A stretch of DNA of 54,760 bases. It comes from Calditrichia bacterium (GTDB taxonomy: Bacteria > Calditrichota > Calditrichia > JAJRVZ01). The stretch's first letter is position 1, and each line of letters starts with the position of its first letter. Shown here piece by piece: positions 1 through 10,223 of this stretch. The notes below the pieces were generated by a model. The model worked only from the letters and a program-made list of their open reading frames with translations, made no database searches and was not told the origin of the DNA. The stretch spans positions 1 through 54,760 of the forward strand of contig JAGLYF010000014.1 of the NCBI GenBank assembly GCA_023132435.1, given 5' to 3'. The position numbers were made by a program, and so were the translations under genes.

Positions 1-922
1 GAATAATTTCATTACCGGCACGACCCATTTTACCATGATGTGCAACATGATAAAGTTCAATACGGCCATCAACGCCAGCTGTGAAAAAAGTTTCGACAAA
101 TTTGTCAAAATTTGTATAATCAAAGCTTAGGCCGCCATCTTTTTCCTGATAAACATTAACCAAATGCCACGGCGTGTATACGACATTCTGACGATGCCGG
201 GCTAAATTTTTTGCATAACGTGACAAAATTTGCCAGAATACTTCGGAAAATAATTCAACCTTATGAGCCCTTGCGATATGATCAATTTCAAACCAATTTG
301 TAAGATATAGATGTCGTTCTTTTGGAAGCTCAAATGAATAGACCGTTAGTTTAATTGGGATATTCTTTTCACCGGCGGACATTTTTACGGAAATTTTACC
401 TTTGTAAATACCCGGTGGGGTTTTACTGGGTACAAACACCGTAATCCAGACAGGCTGAGGCTGATTAGGTTCGATTGTTATTCGCCGGTCTTCCAAAAGG
501 GGATCGGGAACCTCAAAAGGTGCTTTCCGAATGAATTCCCCTTCAGGAATATCTTGGTGTGCACCGCATTCAGCCTCGCTAGTATTCCTGATGACCGGAA
601 CATAACCCAGATAATTCCACTGAATATTCTCCTTTGAAATGACATGCCCGGTTTGTTCATTTTTAAGTTCAGTAAGATAAATAGAGACATTTTCAAGTTT
701 TTGATCTGACTTTATTACAAATTGTGCCGGTTCATATTCATTTGCAGCGGATTCAATCTTCACCAACTGGCTGCCTTCTTCAGGTATGGAATCTTTAAAT
801 ATTTTTTCCAATGGATTTACAATATAGACCTGAATCTTTTGAGCATATACCTGATTGGATAGAATAAAAACAATCGCTAAACAAATTATCTGTTTTATCG
901 CTAAGGATATCTTTTTCATCAT
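1..922 (-). CDS. N-terminal part of a secreted DUF4091/GH123-like glycoside hydrolase (runs off left edge)
   Basis: Not in ORF track (no stop in window). Minus-strand reading from ATG at 922/919: MMKKISLAIKQIICLAIVFILSNQVYAQKIQVYIVNPLEKIFKDSIPEEGSQLVKIESAANEYEPAQFVIKS...; signal peptide, then the same domain layout as the 12159-13979 protein. Confidence 0.75.
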   Translation of the reverse strand, partial: MMKKISLAIKQIICLAIVFILSNQVYAQKIQVYIVNPLEKIFKDSIPEEGSQLVKIESAANEYEPAQFVIKSDQKLENVSIYLTELKNEQTGHVISKENIQWNYLGYVPVIRNTSEAECGAHQDIPEGEFIRKAPFEVPDPLLEDRRITIEPNQPQPVWITVFVPSKTPPGIYKGKISVKMSAGEKNIPIKLTVYSFELPKERHLYLTNWFEIDHIARAHKVELFSEVFWQILSRYAKNLARHRQNVVYTPWHLVNVYQEKDGGLSFDYTNFDKFVETFFTAGVDGRIELYHVAHHGKMGRAGNEII

Positions 923-1094
923 GTCATTCCTTTGAAGTTTATAATTGGGCTTCCGGATTGGGCCTTGGCATACGTGCATTAACCGTCCTGTACATATCTT
1001 TTGTTAACCAAATACTTTTTGCCCCAGGTTTATAAGAAAAAATACTGGTGCTGACAATAATATCTTTTTTTCATATACCTCAGATCTCCTCATT

Positions 1095-4000
1095 TCATTC
1101 TGCTAGTACTTGCATCGCTTTTACAAGTGTTATAAAATTTCTGCTGGCGCGGCGCTGAAAATCGGTTTGTTGGAGTACCTGATTTTCAATGGACTGAATT
1201 TTCTCAAATTCATTCCGGAATTTCACCCTGCCCCAGGCAGCCATATTGAATTCTTCGGTATCCGCCAAATAAAAATCACCGCCTTGCACGGCGCTCCAAT
1301 CCTCAATTAATTGATCAGCCTTATGCGATTCTCCGAATCTGTTGAGTATAAGCGCACCCACATAATGATTCCAGCCCTGGTCTATCCAGTAAGTCACGGT
1401 ATAGTCATAAATCGATTTGAACAGTGAATCTGCTTCTGTCTCATTCCCTAACTTCTGGAAACATAGGGCCGCGGCATAATCTTGTAAACGAATGTCGGGA
1501 TTGTAGGGTGCGCCTACCCCCAGGTGTTCAGGCCACATTTTAGAGTCTTCCAGTAACTTGATGGCCTGACTGTAATGGCCCTTCTGATAATTTTCCAGGG
1601 CATAAAACACATATGCCTGTTCGTAAATATCATGCCCTTCCCGCGCCCCTTCGTACGGTAAAATATGAATGTTCTCCAAAACGGCGATACATTCCTCAAA
1701 TCGTTCATTTTGTAAAAGCGATTTGGTATAGCCCATGTCGAGGATAAAGTTACCGGGGAATCGCTCGTAAGATTGTTTGAAAATATCCAGTGCATTTTCA
1801 TATTCTGATCGAAGGAGGTATTCATTACCGAGCATCAGCCAGGCACGCCACTCTTTTTTATCCAATTGAAGCGCTTTTATATAATCGTTTATTGCTTTAT
1901 CAGCGGCACCCGCCTTTCCCCATAAATTCCCGCGCGATAAGTAGAACGGCGCGAAATCGGGAACATCGGCGCACTGCTCAAATAAATGAACCGCCTCCGC
2001 TATCCTGTCCAGATCCCAGTAGATTAAACCGAGGTAATAACTTGTTTTCCAGTGCTTCTTTTGTTCAGCGGCCCACCGGAGCGCCGGAATGGTTTCCAAA
2101 CGGAATGGAAACACCAGCCGGGGCGATTGATGTAGCGCTTTCTCCAAATACTCTTTGCTTTCTTTCTCCGAATCATCCCTGGTTAAGTAGGCCAGCCAGT
2201 AATACACGGTGGGATAAGCGGGCGCCTTTTTTAACAACCGAACAGCTTCCTTTTTAAGGTCCAGGCAAACATACATCATCGCAATTTCCAGATAGGTCTC
2301 GTGGGGAAATTCGTTCCGTATCATCGAAGTAAAAGCATTAAAATGCGCCTGGTCGGGCATTAAAAGATATTGCTCAAACCGTGCCCAGTGATTCAGCGGA
2401 TCGATATCTAATATTTGGTTAAGAATCTTCAAAGCCTCCTGGGTGCGATTTTGTTTTCGATGGGCAATCGCAAGCGCTTTATAAGCGTTTAGATTATGCC
2501 GGTCGTAATCTAGCGCCTGCTCTGCGTATCTCTCGGCTCTCTTGAAATTTCCTTTTTGAATGTAAAGCTCAGCCATCTGAGTATAAGAAGCGGAGCGGTA
2601 CTGCATCGAGCGAGCTGCCCAACCAAAAGATTCTATGGCATCGACCAAGTTCCCAAGTTCCCGGTGAATTACTCCATAGATAAAATTAGCATCTGCGTCG
2701 TATGCATTGTATTGTAAAACTTTGACAACATAATCCAGCGCTTTTTGATATTCTGCTATCCGGCAGTAAATTTCAGCGACCCGGCTTAAAGCGCGGCTAT
2801 GATTCGGTTCCAGTTTCAGGCATTCCAGGTAGATATCCAATGCTTTCTGGTATTCGCGAATCTTCACAAACTCCTCGGCACGCTGAAACAGACTCTCCGC
2901 AGAAGAAGGATCCAGGGATTTATCAGACTCAACCGGTCGTGTCAAATTGTTATTTTCCGGATCGGAGGTGTAATGTAATATGTCCTTACCGACTGTAATT
3001 TCCAGGGGCGCATCCGCAGACGGCAGTAGAAGCGCATGTTCGAACACTCCCATGGGTTCGAGGGCGAGGGAAGTTGAATATATCCGTTCCTCGCCGACAG
3101 TGACAGAAAGTTCCTCGTCAAACGCTTGCAGGGCATTGATTCCAATCCGCAAAGTATCACCATCGCGGGTTACATTCAGCACACCAAAGGGTGATGCATC
3201 AACCAATCCCCCGATATCTTTTACCGGGAACCAGAGGCCCTGCCAGCGATCTGTCGTATAGGGAGCAAAGAACATCTGCGTAAAAGGTGTTTCAAAACCA
3301 CTGTTGGTACTGGCCTGATTGAACAATCGTCCCATCTGAACTTCGACGTACTGACCGTCGCTATCGGTCAACAAATCTTCCCAGATGGCTCCATCCCGGG
3401 CAAGGCTCCACACCCAGCACTTTTGTCCCGGAAGATCATCATAGTAAGCCCAGTGTCCAAATCCAAAATCCGGATTCTCCCAGTATCCGCCGGAGAATTC
3501 TGTATATTTTCCCAAAACATGGTAAGATTTACTAGAACCAAAGTTGTTGTTTCTATAATAGGAAACATCTCTTCCCTGCTCATCAACAGGCCAGGGATGT
3601 GCTCGCCCGCCGTGTCCAATTGTATATTGACCGGGAAAATTGAGATTAAAATCATCACTGGCTCGAAAGGCCCCATTCATCCAATGATAATAAGAAGTAT
3701 TAAATGGTGTGGGATTATACCAGAGATCTTTGGTTTCAAAATAAGCTTTATCCGGAGATAATGATATGTCCACCCGCCACTGCGTCCTTGAGGAAAGATC
3801 CATTGATCCAATAATACAACTTTTACTCCCATCATCATCGGTTTGAATTACATAATCCACAGGGGAACTTGTCCAGGGAGAATGTCCGATAAGGCCGAAG
3901 TTGAATTCAATACCACCGGAAGTCCATGGCCCGCGCATAGCAATATCCCGGAATTTTAATACCTGGTTCAGATAGATAAACTCTTTCTTGGTTGATTTTT

Positions 4001-4310
4001 CTATTGCACCCCAGATCTTCCCCCCCACCTCTGGCAGAACAAAAAGTTTTATGTACGGATTTTCAAATGTTATAACTTTCCATTCTTTCTCAATTGCTTC
4101 CCGGCTATACCCGTCGAATCTATTGTAAGGGTATATTTTGCTTTGTATTCCCCGTATTGGTAGAGGATCAGGATCCGAGTAAGGATATGTTTTTAAGATC
4201 TGCATTTCCTCTTGAACATCTACTTGTTGGGATAAAACATCATTCACCGTACCTATCAGGCATAGGATCAAACTTATACAAATTGTTATTCCTGTTTTTC
4301 TTAGATACAT
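1095..4310 (-). CDS. DUF5107 domain plus tetratricopeptide-repeat secreted protein
   Basis: 1071 aa, signal peptide, N-terminal WGAIEKSTKKEFIYLNQVLKFRDIAMRGPWTSGGIEFNFG typical of DUF5107, followed by many TPR units. Confidence 0.8.
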   Translation of the reverse strand: MYLRKTGITICISLILCLIGTVNDVLSQQVDVQEEMQILKTYPYSDPDPLPIRGIQSKIYPYNRFDGYSREAIEKEWKVITFENPYIKLFVLPEVGGKIWGAIEKSTKKEFIYLNQVLKFRDIAMRGPWTSGGIEFNFGLIGHSPWTSSPVDYVIQTDDDGSKSCIIGSMDLSSRTQWRVDISLSPDKAYFETKDLWYNPTPFNTSYYHWMNGAFRASDDFNLNFPGQYTIGHGGRAHPWPVDEQGRDVSYYRNNNFGSSKSYHVLGKYTEFSGGYWENPDFGFGHWAYYDDLPGQKCWVWSLARDGAIWEDLLTDSDGQYVEVQMGRLFNQASTNSGFETPFTQMFFAPYTTDRWQGLWFPVKDIGGLVDASPFGVLNVTRDGDTLRIGINALQAFDEELSVTVGEERIYSTSLALEPMGVFEHALLLPSADAPLEITVGKDILHYTSDPENNNLTRPVESDKSLDPSSAESLFQRAEEFVKIREYQKALDIYLECLKLEPNHSRALSRVAEIYCRIAEYQKALDYVVKVLQYNAYDADANFIYGVIHRELGNLVDAIESFGWAARSMQYRSASYTQMAELYIQKGNFKRAERYAEQALDYDRHNLNAYKALAIAHRKQNRTQEALKILNQILDIDPLNHWARFEQYLLMPDQAHFNAFTSMIRNEFPHETYLEIAMMYVCLDLKKEAVRLLKKAPAYPTVYYWLAYLTRDDSEKESKEYLEKALHQSPRLVFPFRLETIPALRWAAEQKKHWKTSYYLGLIYWDLDRIAEAVHLFEQCADVPDFAPFYLSRGNLWGKAGAADKAINDYIKALQLDKKEWRAWLMLGNEYLLRSEYENALDIFKQSYERFPGNFILDMGYTKSLLQNERFEECIAVLENIHILPYEGAREGHDIYEQAYVFYALENYQKGHYSQAIKLLEDSKMWPEHLGVGAPYNPDIRLQDYAAALCFQKLGNETEADSLFKSIYDYTVTYWIDQGWNHYVGALILNRFGESHKADQLIEDWSAVQGGDFYLADTEEFNMAAWGRVKFRNEFEKIQSIENQVLQQTDFQRRASRNFITLVKAMQVLAE

Positions 4311-4421
4311 CTCTGATTTATCCCTCCCACAGTTTCTAGTTTTGACCTTCTCTATTCTCCAGACGATCCTTATTCATTTATGAGATTTCCTAACAAAATC
4401 AACGATTTCATCACGGTTAGA

Positions 4422-5933
4422 TCAATTACTTTCTTTTTGAACATTTTTCATAGTTACCAACCAAGGATCGTTTGTTCGTTTTAGCCATGGAATTAGTTCT
4501 TCAGAAATCAGTTCCTGAACAATATCAGGATTTTTTTCAGCGATGTTCTCCAGTTGATACGGATCATTTTCCCGATCAAAGAGGAATATTTCCTTTGTTC
4601 GATCCGGTACGATATTGAGCATCATGGTATAACGATAGGTTCTGATACCCCGTTTTCCCCAAGCTGGTTGGCCTAATGGGATTTTCATGTATAACTGTGA
4701 TGTGGGACGATCACCGATATTTTTGCGAAGAAGAGAGGCAAAGCTGTTTCCCTCCACTTCCCTGGGAATTGCATTTGCAAAGCCCATCAGATCCAGCAAA
4801 GTAGGATAAATATCAGGAACAGATATCAAAAGATTTTCACGACGGGATTTTATTTTTTCCGGCCAGCGTATTATCAGTGGGATTCTCATTGACTCTTCGT
4901 AAAAATTATTTTTGCTTATTTGATTATGGATCCCCAGACAGTTACCGTGATCAGAGGTATAAATCACAATAGTATTATCACTCAATCCTGCTTTGTTTAT
5001 TACATCGAGAATTCTACCGAACTGTTCATCTACGCCGGTGATCATTGCATAATAGTTCAGAATATGTTTCCGATAATACTGACCCCATTTGGAATCAGAG
5101 GATGGAATACCCGGATGGCTGCACGCTTTTTCTAAATCAAAATTCTTGTATTTGTCCACATATCTTTGCGGAAGCTGGTCATACGGCATATGGGGCGGAT
5201 TCATGGAAATTACAAGGGCAAACGGATTATTTGTATTGCGATAATCCCCATTCTGGTTTTCAATATATTTTATTGCCAGATCAGCTTCATGTTCGGGTCC
5301 CCATTGTTTTACCCAATGGGCACTGTCTCGAACTGCGTCTGTTTTCCAGTACATGGGATTCAAATGCCAATCAAAGGTGCCATAAGCATACCAGAAATCA
5401 AATCCATGCCGCCGGTCGGGGGAGCACCATTCATTCCAGGCGAAGTCTTCATGGTTATTACCACATTTAACATACGGTTTCCTTGGCGCGTCCAGGTGCC
5501 ATTTTCCGATATACCCCAGACTATATCCTTTTTCCTTTAAAATATCTGACCAACAGTGAGACTGTTTGTTCAATTCAATATCAAATTCTCCACTTTTACT
5601 GGTGCAATTGTTTAGAACACCATTAGAATGTGGATACATGCCGGTCATCAACATGCCCCGGGAAGGACTACAGACTGGATAATTGCTAACCGCTTGAGTA
5701 AATACCACCGCTTCCTGCGCAAAACGGTCAAGTGAAGGCGTCAATACCGGCTCAACACCCATAAATCCCATAGCCTGACCGCGCATTTGATCAACCATAA
5801 CAAAAACCAGATTTGGTGGTGAATTTTTTCCACATGATATTTGTAAAAACAATAAAAGACTGCTCAATCTGAGGACGATACTCGCCGATATTAAATTTTT
5901 TACAAAAAGGCGATGTGATATTTTTTCCGTCAT
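4422..5933 (-). CDS. Type I sulfatase (S1 family), secreted/lipoprotein
   Basis: VFVMVDQMRGQAMGFMG...; formylglycine motif CSPSRGMLMTG; YTSDHGNCLGIH metal-site motif. Confidence 0.9.
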   Translation of the reverse strand: MTEKISHRLFVKNLISASIVLRLSSLLLFLQISCGKNSPPNLVFVMVDQMRGQAMGFMGVEPVLTPSLDRFAQEAVVFTQAVSNYPVCSPSRGMLMTGMYPHSNGVLNNCTSKSGEFDIELNKQSHCWSDILKEKGYSLGYIGKWHLDAPRKPYVKCGNNHEDFAWNEWCSPDRRHGFDFWYAYGTFDWHLNPMYWKTDAVRDSAHWVKQWGPEHEADLAIKYIENQNGDYRNTNNPFALVISMNPPHMPYDQLPQRYVDKYKNFDLEKACSHPGIPSSDSKWGQYYRKHILNYYAMITGVDEQFGRILDVINKAGLSDNTIVIYTSDHGNCLGIHNQISKNNFYEESMRIPLIIRWPEKIKSRRENLLISVPDIYPTLLDLMGFANAIPREVEGNSFASLLRKNIGDRPTSQLYMKIPLGQPAWGKRGIRTYRYTMMLNIVPDRTKEIFLFDRENDPYQLENIAEKNPDIVQELISEELIPWLKRTNDPWLVTMKNVQKESN

Positions 5934-5948
5934 GATTATTTTCCTCCA

Positions 5949-6082
5949 TCAGTCTTTAAATTTTAACAACCTGTTTTCTTCTCTACCGAAACCAATAACT
6001 TTTAATCTATCTGCATAAACCTGGATTTTATAATAAGAAGTGTGCTCTGTTTCCACCATACCCTTAAAGGTAAGATAATTAA
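5949..6082 (-). pseudogene. C-terminal remnant of a secreted metallophosphoesterase-like protein, cut by the adjacent IS
   Basis: Open frame from the IS edge: NYLTFKGMVETEHTSYYKIQVYADRLKVIGFGREENRLLKFKD*; resembles the C-terminal strand of calcineurin-like phosphoesterases. No start codon; begins at the IS border. Confidence 0.45.
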
Positions 6083-7431
6083 TGTAACTTTAGTCGTCGT
6101 AAAGAAGAGTTTTTCTTCTTTCTTTTTTTGGTTCTTTTTTTCTTTCTTCTTTTTGTGAATAAGTGTTAATAATTGTGGATAAGTTCATAGGTTTTATTTC
6201 GCATTTTTTTGATTGATTAACGACATTAAGAATTTTTATAATTTTTGTCGACATATGTTTTTGCAGTTTAAATGGATCAAGATTTTCGAATTGCTTTCTA
6301 AGTTTTGATTTTATTTTTTCGCTCACCTGTTCAGATTCTAATATTCTTTGAAATGGTGTTTTAGGCGTATCATGTTTTTTAATGATTTTTGAACCGACCC
6401 TTTGTTTATCTACGAGTTTGACATAAGGGATAAAGAAGTTAAAATACAGGTTCCATTCTTTAGTATAGAGATCATTAAGCATGTCGACTAATTCGATATT
6501 TTCGAATCTTTGATAGCCGAGATATTGCCGGATATGTGTCCAGTTTTTCCCTTCGATATGGGCATTGTCATTTTTATGATAAGCGCGGGCTCTGGTGAAT
6601 TTATTAGGTTGTTTTCTCTCGGATAGATATCTTAGGAGATGCCAGTTTAGAAACTCAGAACCGTTGTCGCAATCAAAGCCTAAAATGTCAAATGGGAGTG
6701 ATTCTTCAATGTTTTGAATGGCTATAAGAACACCATGTTCGCCCTTTCTCCATGCGGCTCTTTGCTCGTTCCATCCAGTGGCAATATCGACAAAATTGAG
6801 TGTATATACAAACATACCAGCAACGGTATCTCCACAATGAGCGACAGTATCTGCATCAAGGAAACCGGGTTTTGTTTCATCCCATTGTTTTGTTTTAACA
6901 GGGATATGTTTTTTAAGAATGGTTCCTGGTTTAGTAGTCGACAAACCACGTTTCGTGTACCTGGTCCGCCAGGGCTGCATGATTCTATCGATAGTTGCCG
7001 GAGATATTTCAAGTAAAGCCTTTTCTGTTTGATCAGAGATGTACTTGGGATAAAAAGGTATCCATATTTGAAGAATTGTCTTTAGTCTTTTAGAGCAGGG
7101 CAAGTTGGTATTTATCCAAATGGTTCTTAAGACTTTTTCGATATCAGGATGATCATATTTGCTTTTTGGGCCACGTTTAAGATATTCATACTTGTTTTTG
7201 GGTGGATTTTTCGCATTGAGTTTTCGGATGGCATATTTTCGATTATAGCCACAAATTAAACAGAATTCATCTAATATTTTTTCTTTTTCCAATTTAGATG
7301 CTTTCAGATATCGTGGTTTTATCTTTGATAAATAATCATTTTTTGATTCGTTGCTCATGATATATAACCTCATTTTTTGGGTTGCATAAATTATGAGTCA
7401 ACGATATGTTTTGGAAATTGCCAGGGTTACA
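6083..7431 (-). mobile_element. Insertion sequence with DDE/rve-type transposase; short terminal repeats TGTAAC...GTTACA
   Basis: TGTAAC at 6083-6088 and GTTACA at 7426-7431 bracket the transposase ORF; both ends continue TGTAACYYT inward. No convincing target duplication. Confidence 0.6.
6090..7373 (-). CDS. Transposase with integrase catalytic core (rve-like)
   Basis: 427 aa; N-terminal HTH; GFLDADTVAHCGDTVAGMFVYTLNFVDIATGW, FDCDNGSEFLNWHL, FTRARAYHKNDNAHIEGKNWTHIRQYLGY; Lys/Arg-rich tail. Confidence 0.85.
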   Translation of the reverse strand: MRLYIMSNESKNDYLSKIKPRYLKASKLEKEKILDEFCLICGYNRKYAIRKLNAKNPPKNKYEYLKRGPKSKYDHPDIEKVLRTIWINTNLPCSKRLKTILQIWIPFYPKYISDQTEKALLEISPATIDRIMQPWRTRYTKRGLSTTKPGTILKKHIPVKTKQWDETKPGFLDADTVAHCGDTVAGMFVYTLNFVDIATGWNEQRAAWRKGEHGVLIAIQNIEESLPFDILGFDCDNGSEFLNWHLLRYLSERKQPNKFTRARAYHKNDNAHIEGKNWTHIRQYLGYQRFENIELVDMLNDLYTKEWNLYFNFFIPYVKLVDKQRVGSKIIKKHDTPKTPFQRILESEQVSEKIKSKLRKQFENLDPFKLQKHMSTKIIKILNVVNQSKKCEIKPMNLSTIINTYSQKEERKKEPKKERRKTLLYDD

Positions 7432-7546
7432 TTTAATGTGAGGCAATTCTTCCAAGTGTAATGATAACATAAATCAGGATTGTATGATAGATTTTCTGTA
7501 TTTTCACAAAACCCTCTATATCGTTAAAATCAAATACTCCACGTTT

Positions 7547-10216
7547 TTAGTTGTTGAAAATTACTTGAATAGTCTGATCATCATTTTCAGGAATTGAATG
7601 GATATTTTTAAACATCTGAAATTTGTGTAGATCAGGCTCCTCAACTATTACAGTATAATAACCTTTTCTAAAAACATTTGGTCTGAAGGAGGCACCCGTA
7701 ATTCGCAGTGTATAAATAGTTTGTCCATCTATTTCATCTACAATATGCACAACCGGATTTTCCAGGCCTTGTATTTTTAGTGTTGGTAAATAAGCCACTG
7801 CTTTTCTACCATAATTATCCATCTGTTTAATTCTAATTGGCCATCCAAAATAGTTTTTTGCACCCCGCTCAGAAGGATCAACCCAACGTGGCCAGCATTC
7901 AAAGGTGATATCTCTGGATATCCTGTTTAATCTCACAATTCCGTAACCAGTTGCCCGGTCGTATAACCGTGATGGCTTTTTCCCTGTAAAATAGGGATTT
8001 GATACAGCAAACACGGTCATTTTATTTCCGAATCCGTCTTCAAAGTCACCAGTATAATGCTGCCTGTCTTTTTGTCGATTTTCACCCTCTTTTGCCGGAA
8101 ACCAACGCCGCGGCCAAATATTGGAGATTGCCGGAACACAAAAAGCAAATCCGGCATCCCGCCATTTTTCTATACCGTATTGAATAGTACTGCCCAGGTG
8201 CTGATCCCCGGCCAAATGAAAAGCAAATCCCTTTCTAATAGCGCATAATGCTTTATTACGTCCTGTCTGCGGCCAACCGTTGGAATCCATATCCGAAACC
8301 GGCACATCATCCGGAGGGTACTCGCCGATTTCAAATATCTTTAAACTCGGTACAATATTATCATGGTGGGAATTTTCCTTTGGCAAGGTTGCCATGTTTG
8401 CAAAGATTGTTTGTGATAGCACAATTTTCATCCAGGTCTTATTTGACCAATCCATTGTCCAATTCTCTAAAAAACTCAATTGTCGGTCACCGAGCAATAT
8501 GGCACCCGGTACATCGCCCTCTTTTGCAGCATTAAATTCTAAGTTCTGTGCCCAGCCATTATGTACTTTGGCTCTTGGTAGTAATTGCTTTGGTGCCGAT
8601 TTAAATTTTCGGTCTTCAATAATAGCAAAACTCACGCCGGCATAGTTGAAATCACAATAATAAACACCAATTCCCTGTTCCACAGGTGCAGGATCATATG
8701 GATCGGGTAGATGACTGGTCTGGGTACGTTGGACCATGTTAACCCATTCCGGTTCCATTTTATACCCACCGGCGTCCTGGGCTTCAGCACCTGATGTTCC
8801 CGGTGGTATGGGAATTCCACCAGCACCCCAGATATTTCCGTGATAAACATCGTGATCATCGGGAATGGCGATTGTTGGGCGATCACGCATTAAATCACCA
8901 TAAGCCCAGCCGTACAGATACCATTTGCGCAGGTAGTCCAACGCCGCTTTTTCCAACGGTTTGGTCTGAATACCATATCCGCCTACACCTTCATAAATCT
9001 GATCACCGGAAAAAAATAACACATCAGGGTTGTGGTATTTTATCGCCTGAACCAACTCATTGTTAGGAAAGCCAAGATCGTTATTTCCTGTAAATCCAGC
9101 TATGACAATCTCGTCTTTATCCCAGGGTTCTTTGCGGATGATCCCTTCACGGAAGAATATTTTTTCTTGTCCCTTACCTACATTCATATTACAAACAAGA
9201 CGATAGGATATATCCTCCTCAAAATCCCAATTTGTCACCCGAAAAGTAGCTGTACGCGCCAGCTGATCAATAACCGCTTCACCGACAGTTTTCCATTTAT
9301 TTTCTTTCTTAACCTGAAGTTGTATACTTTGGTTGTCTTTTTCTCCAACCGGTGCCATCTGTACGGTAAGTTTAAGAATGTCTTTGCTCAGAGTGTACTG
9401 ACTGAATAGAATGGGACCGAAGGTTCGTTCCGGAAACTGTTGAACTTTACTACCTGATACTTTCCAATCGGCAAACCAAAACCGTACATTTCCACCGCGC
9501 TTAGTATCTGATTTCAATCCCCAGTTCCCAGATTCTACGGTTGAACGCCTTAGGGGAACCGCAGGTATTTCCCCCCAACTGCACACCAGCGCAATACCTC
9601 CTGTAAGCCAATCTGCCTCAATTTTCTTTTTTTCAACTTTGGTTAATTCCTTATCCTGCTCATCAAACGCGTAAAGTGTTACTTTATAACTATCACCTTC
9701 CGGATTAGCAACTAAATTTAGCCGTATATTGTCCAAGGATTGATCGATTCTTCCAACCGTGGAATCTAAATTTCCGATGAACAACTGCCCGCCGGTAGTT
9801 AATCCAACCGGGAAGCCATCACCATGTACAGCGTTGTCCCGGTAATCATCGAACTCGCCACGCACACCAATTTTAAATCCAATCCAGCCTTCTGTTAAAG
9901 GTTCACCATCATCCAGGCGTCCGAGTCGTACACTCATTTCCAGATTACCGGTTTCGTCTTTCAACAGGCGCGTCAATAAAAATAAATTGCGGTCGTCACC
10001 GCTTACCACACATTCAATACGGCCATTCTTAAGCTGCCAATCCTGCAATGGATTTGCCCAGAATTCAGGCCCAATCCATATACGATCGTGCATATCCGAC
10101 CAATTACTCGTGAATTGATTTGCTGAAAAATCAGTAGTACATCCGAGAAATCTAATTAAAATAATTATATATATAATAAACCTAAAAAACTGATTTTTTA
10201 CCATATTACATCTCAC
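7547..10216 (-). CDS. PhoD-like alkaline phosphatase-domain secreted protein
   Basis: 889 aa, lipoprotein-type signal (FLGCTTDFS); VLFFSGDQIYEGVGG, PTIAIPDDHDVYHGN, FAFHLAGDQHLGSTIQYG. Confidence 0.8.
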   Translation of the reverse strand: MRCNMVKNQFFRFIIYIIILIRFLGCTTDFSANQFTSNWSDMHDRIWIGPEFWANPLQDWQLKNGRIECVVSGDDRNLFLLTRLLKDETGNLEMSVRLGRLDDGEPLTEGWIGFKIGVRGEFDDYRDNAVHGDGFPVGLTTGGQLFIGNLDSTVGRIDQSLDNIRLNLVANPEGDSYKVTLYAFDEQDKELTKVEKKKIEADWLTGGIALVCSWGEIPAVPLRRSTVESGNWGLKSDTKRGGNVRFWFADWKVSGSKVQQFPERTFGPILFSQYTLSKDILKLTVQMAPVGEKDNQSIQLQVKKENKWKTVGEAVIDQLARTATFRVTNWDFEEDISYRLVCNMNVGKGQEKIFFREGIIRKEPWDKDEIVIAGFTGNNDLGFPNNELVQAIKYHNPDVLFFSGDQIYEGVGGYGIQTKPLEKAALDYLRKWYLYGWAYGDLMRDRPTIAIPDDHDVYHGNIWGAGGIPIPPGTSGAEAQDAGGYKMEPEWVNMVQRTQTSHLPDPYDPAPVEQGIGVYYCDFNYAGVSFAIIEDRKFKSAPKQLLPRAKVHNGWAQNLEFNAAKEGDVPGAILLGDRQLSFLENWTMDWSNKTWMKIVLSQTIFANMATLPKENSHHDNIVPSLKIFEIGEYPPDDVPVSDMDSNGWPQTGRNKALCAIRKGFAFHLAGDQHLGSTIQYGIEKWRDAGFAFCVPAISNIWPRRWFPAKEGENRQKDRQHYTGDFEDGFGNKMTVFAVSNPYFTGKKPSRLYDRATGYGIVRLNRISRDITFECWPRWVDPSERGAKNYFGWPIRIKQMDNYGRKAVAYLPTLKIQGLENPVVHIVDEIDGQTIYTLRITGASFRPNVFRKGYYTVIVEEPDLHKFQMFKNIHSIPENDDQTIQVIFNN

Positions 10217-10223
10217 CCATTTA

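Noticed and set aside
1110-3761. Plus-strand ORFs opposite the DUF5107 gene
   Set aside because: Antisense shadow ORFs of a well-supported TPR gene; no family-like sequence.
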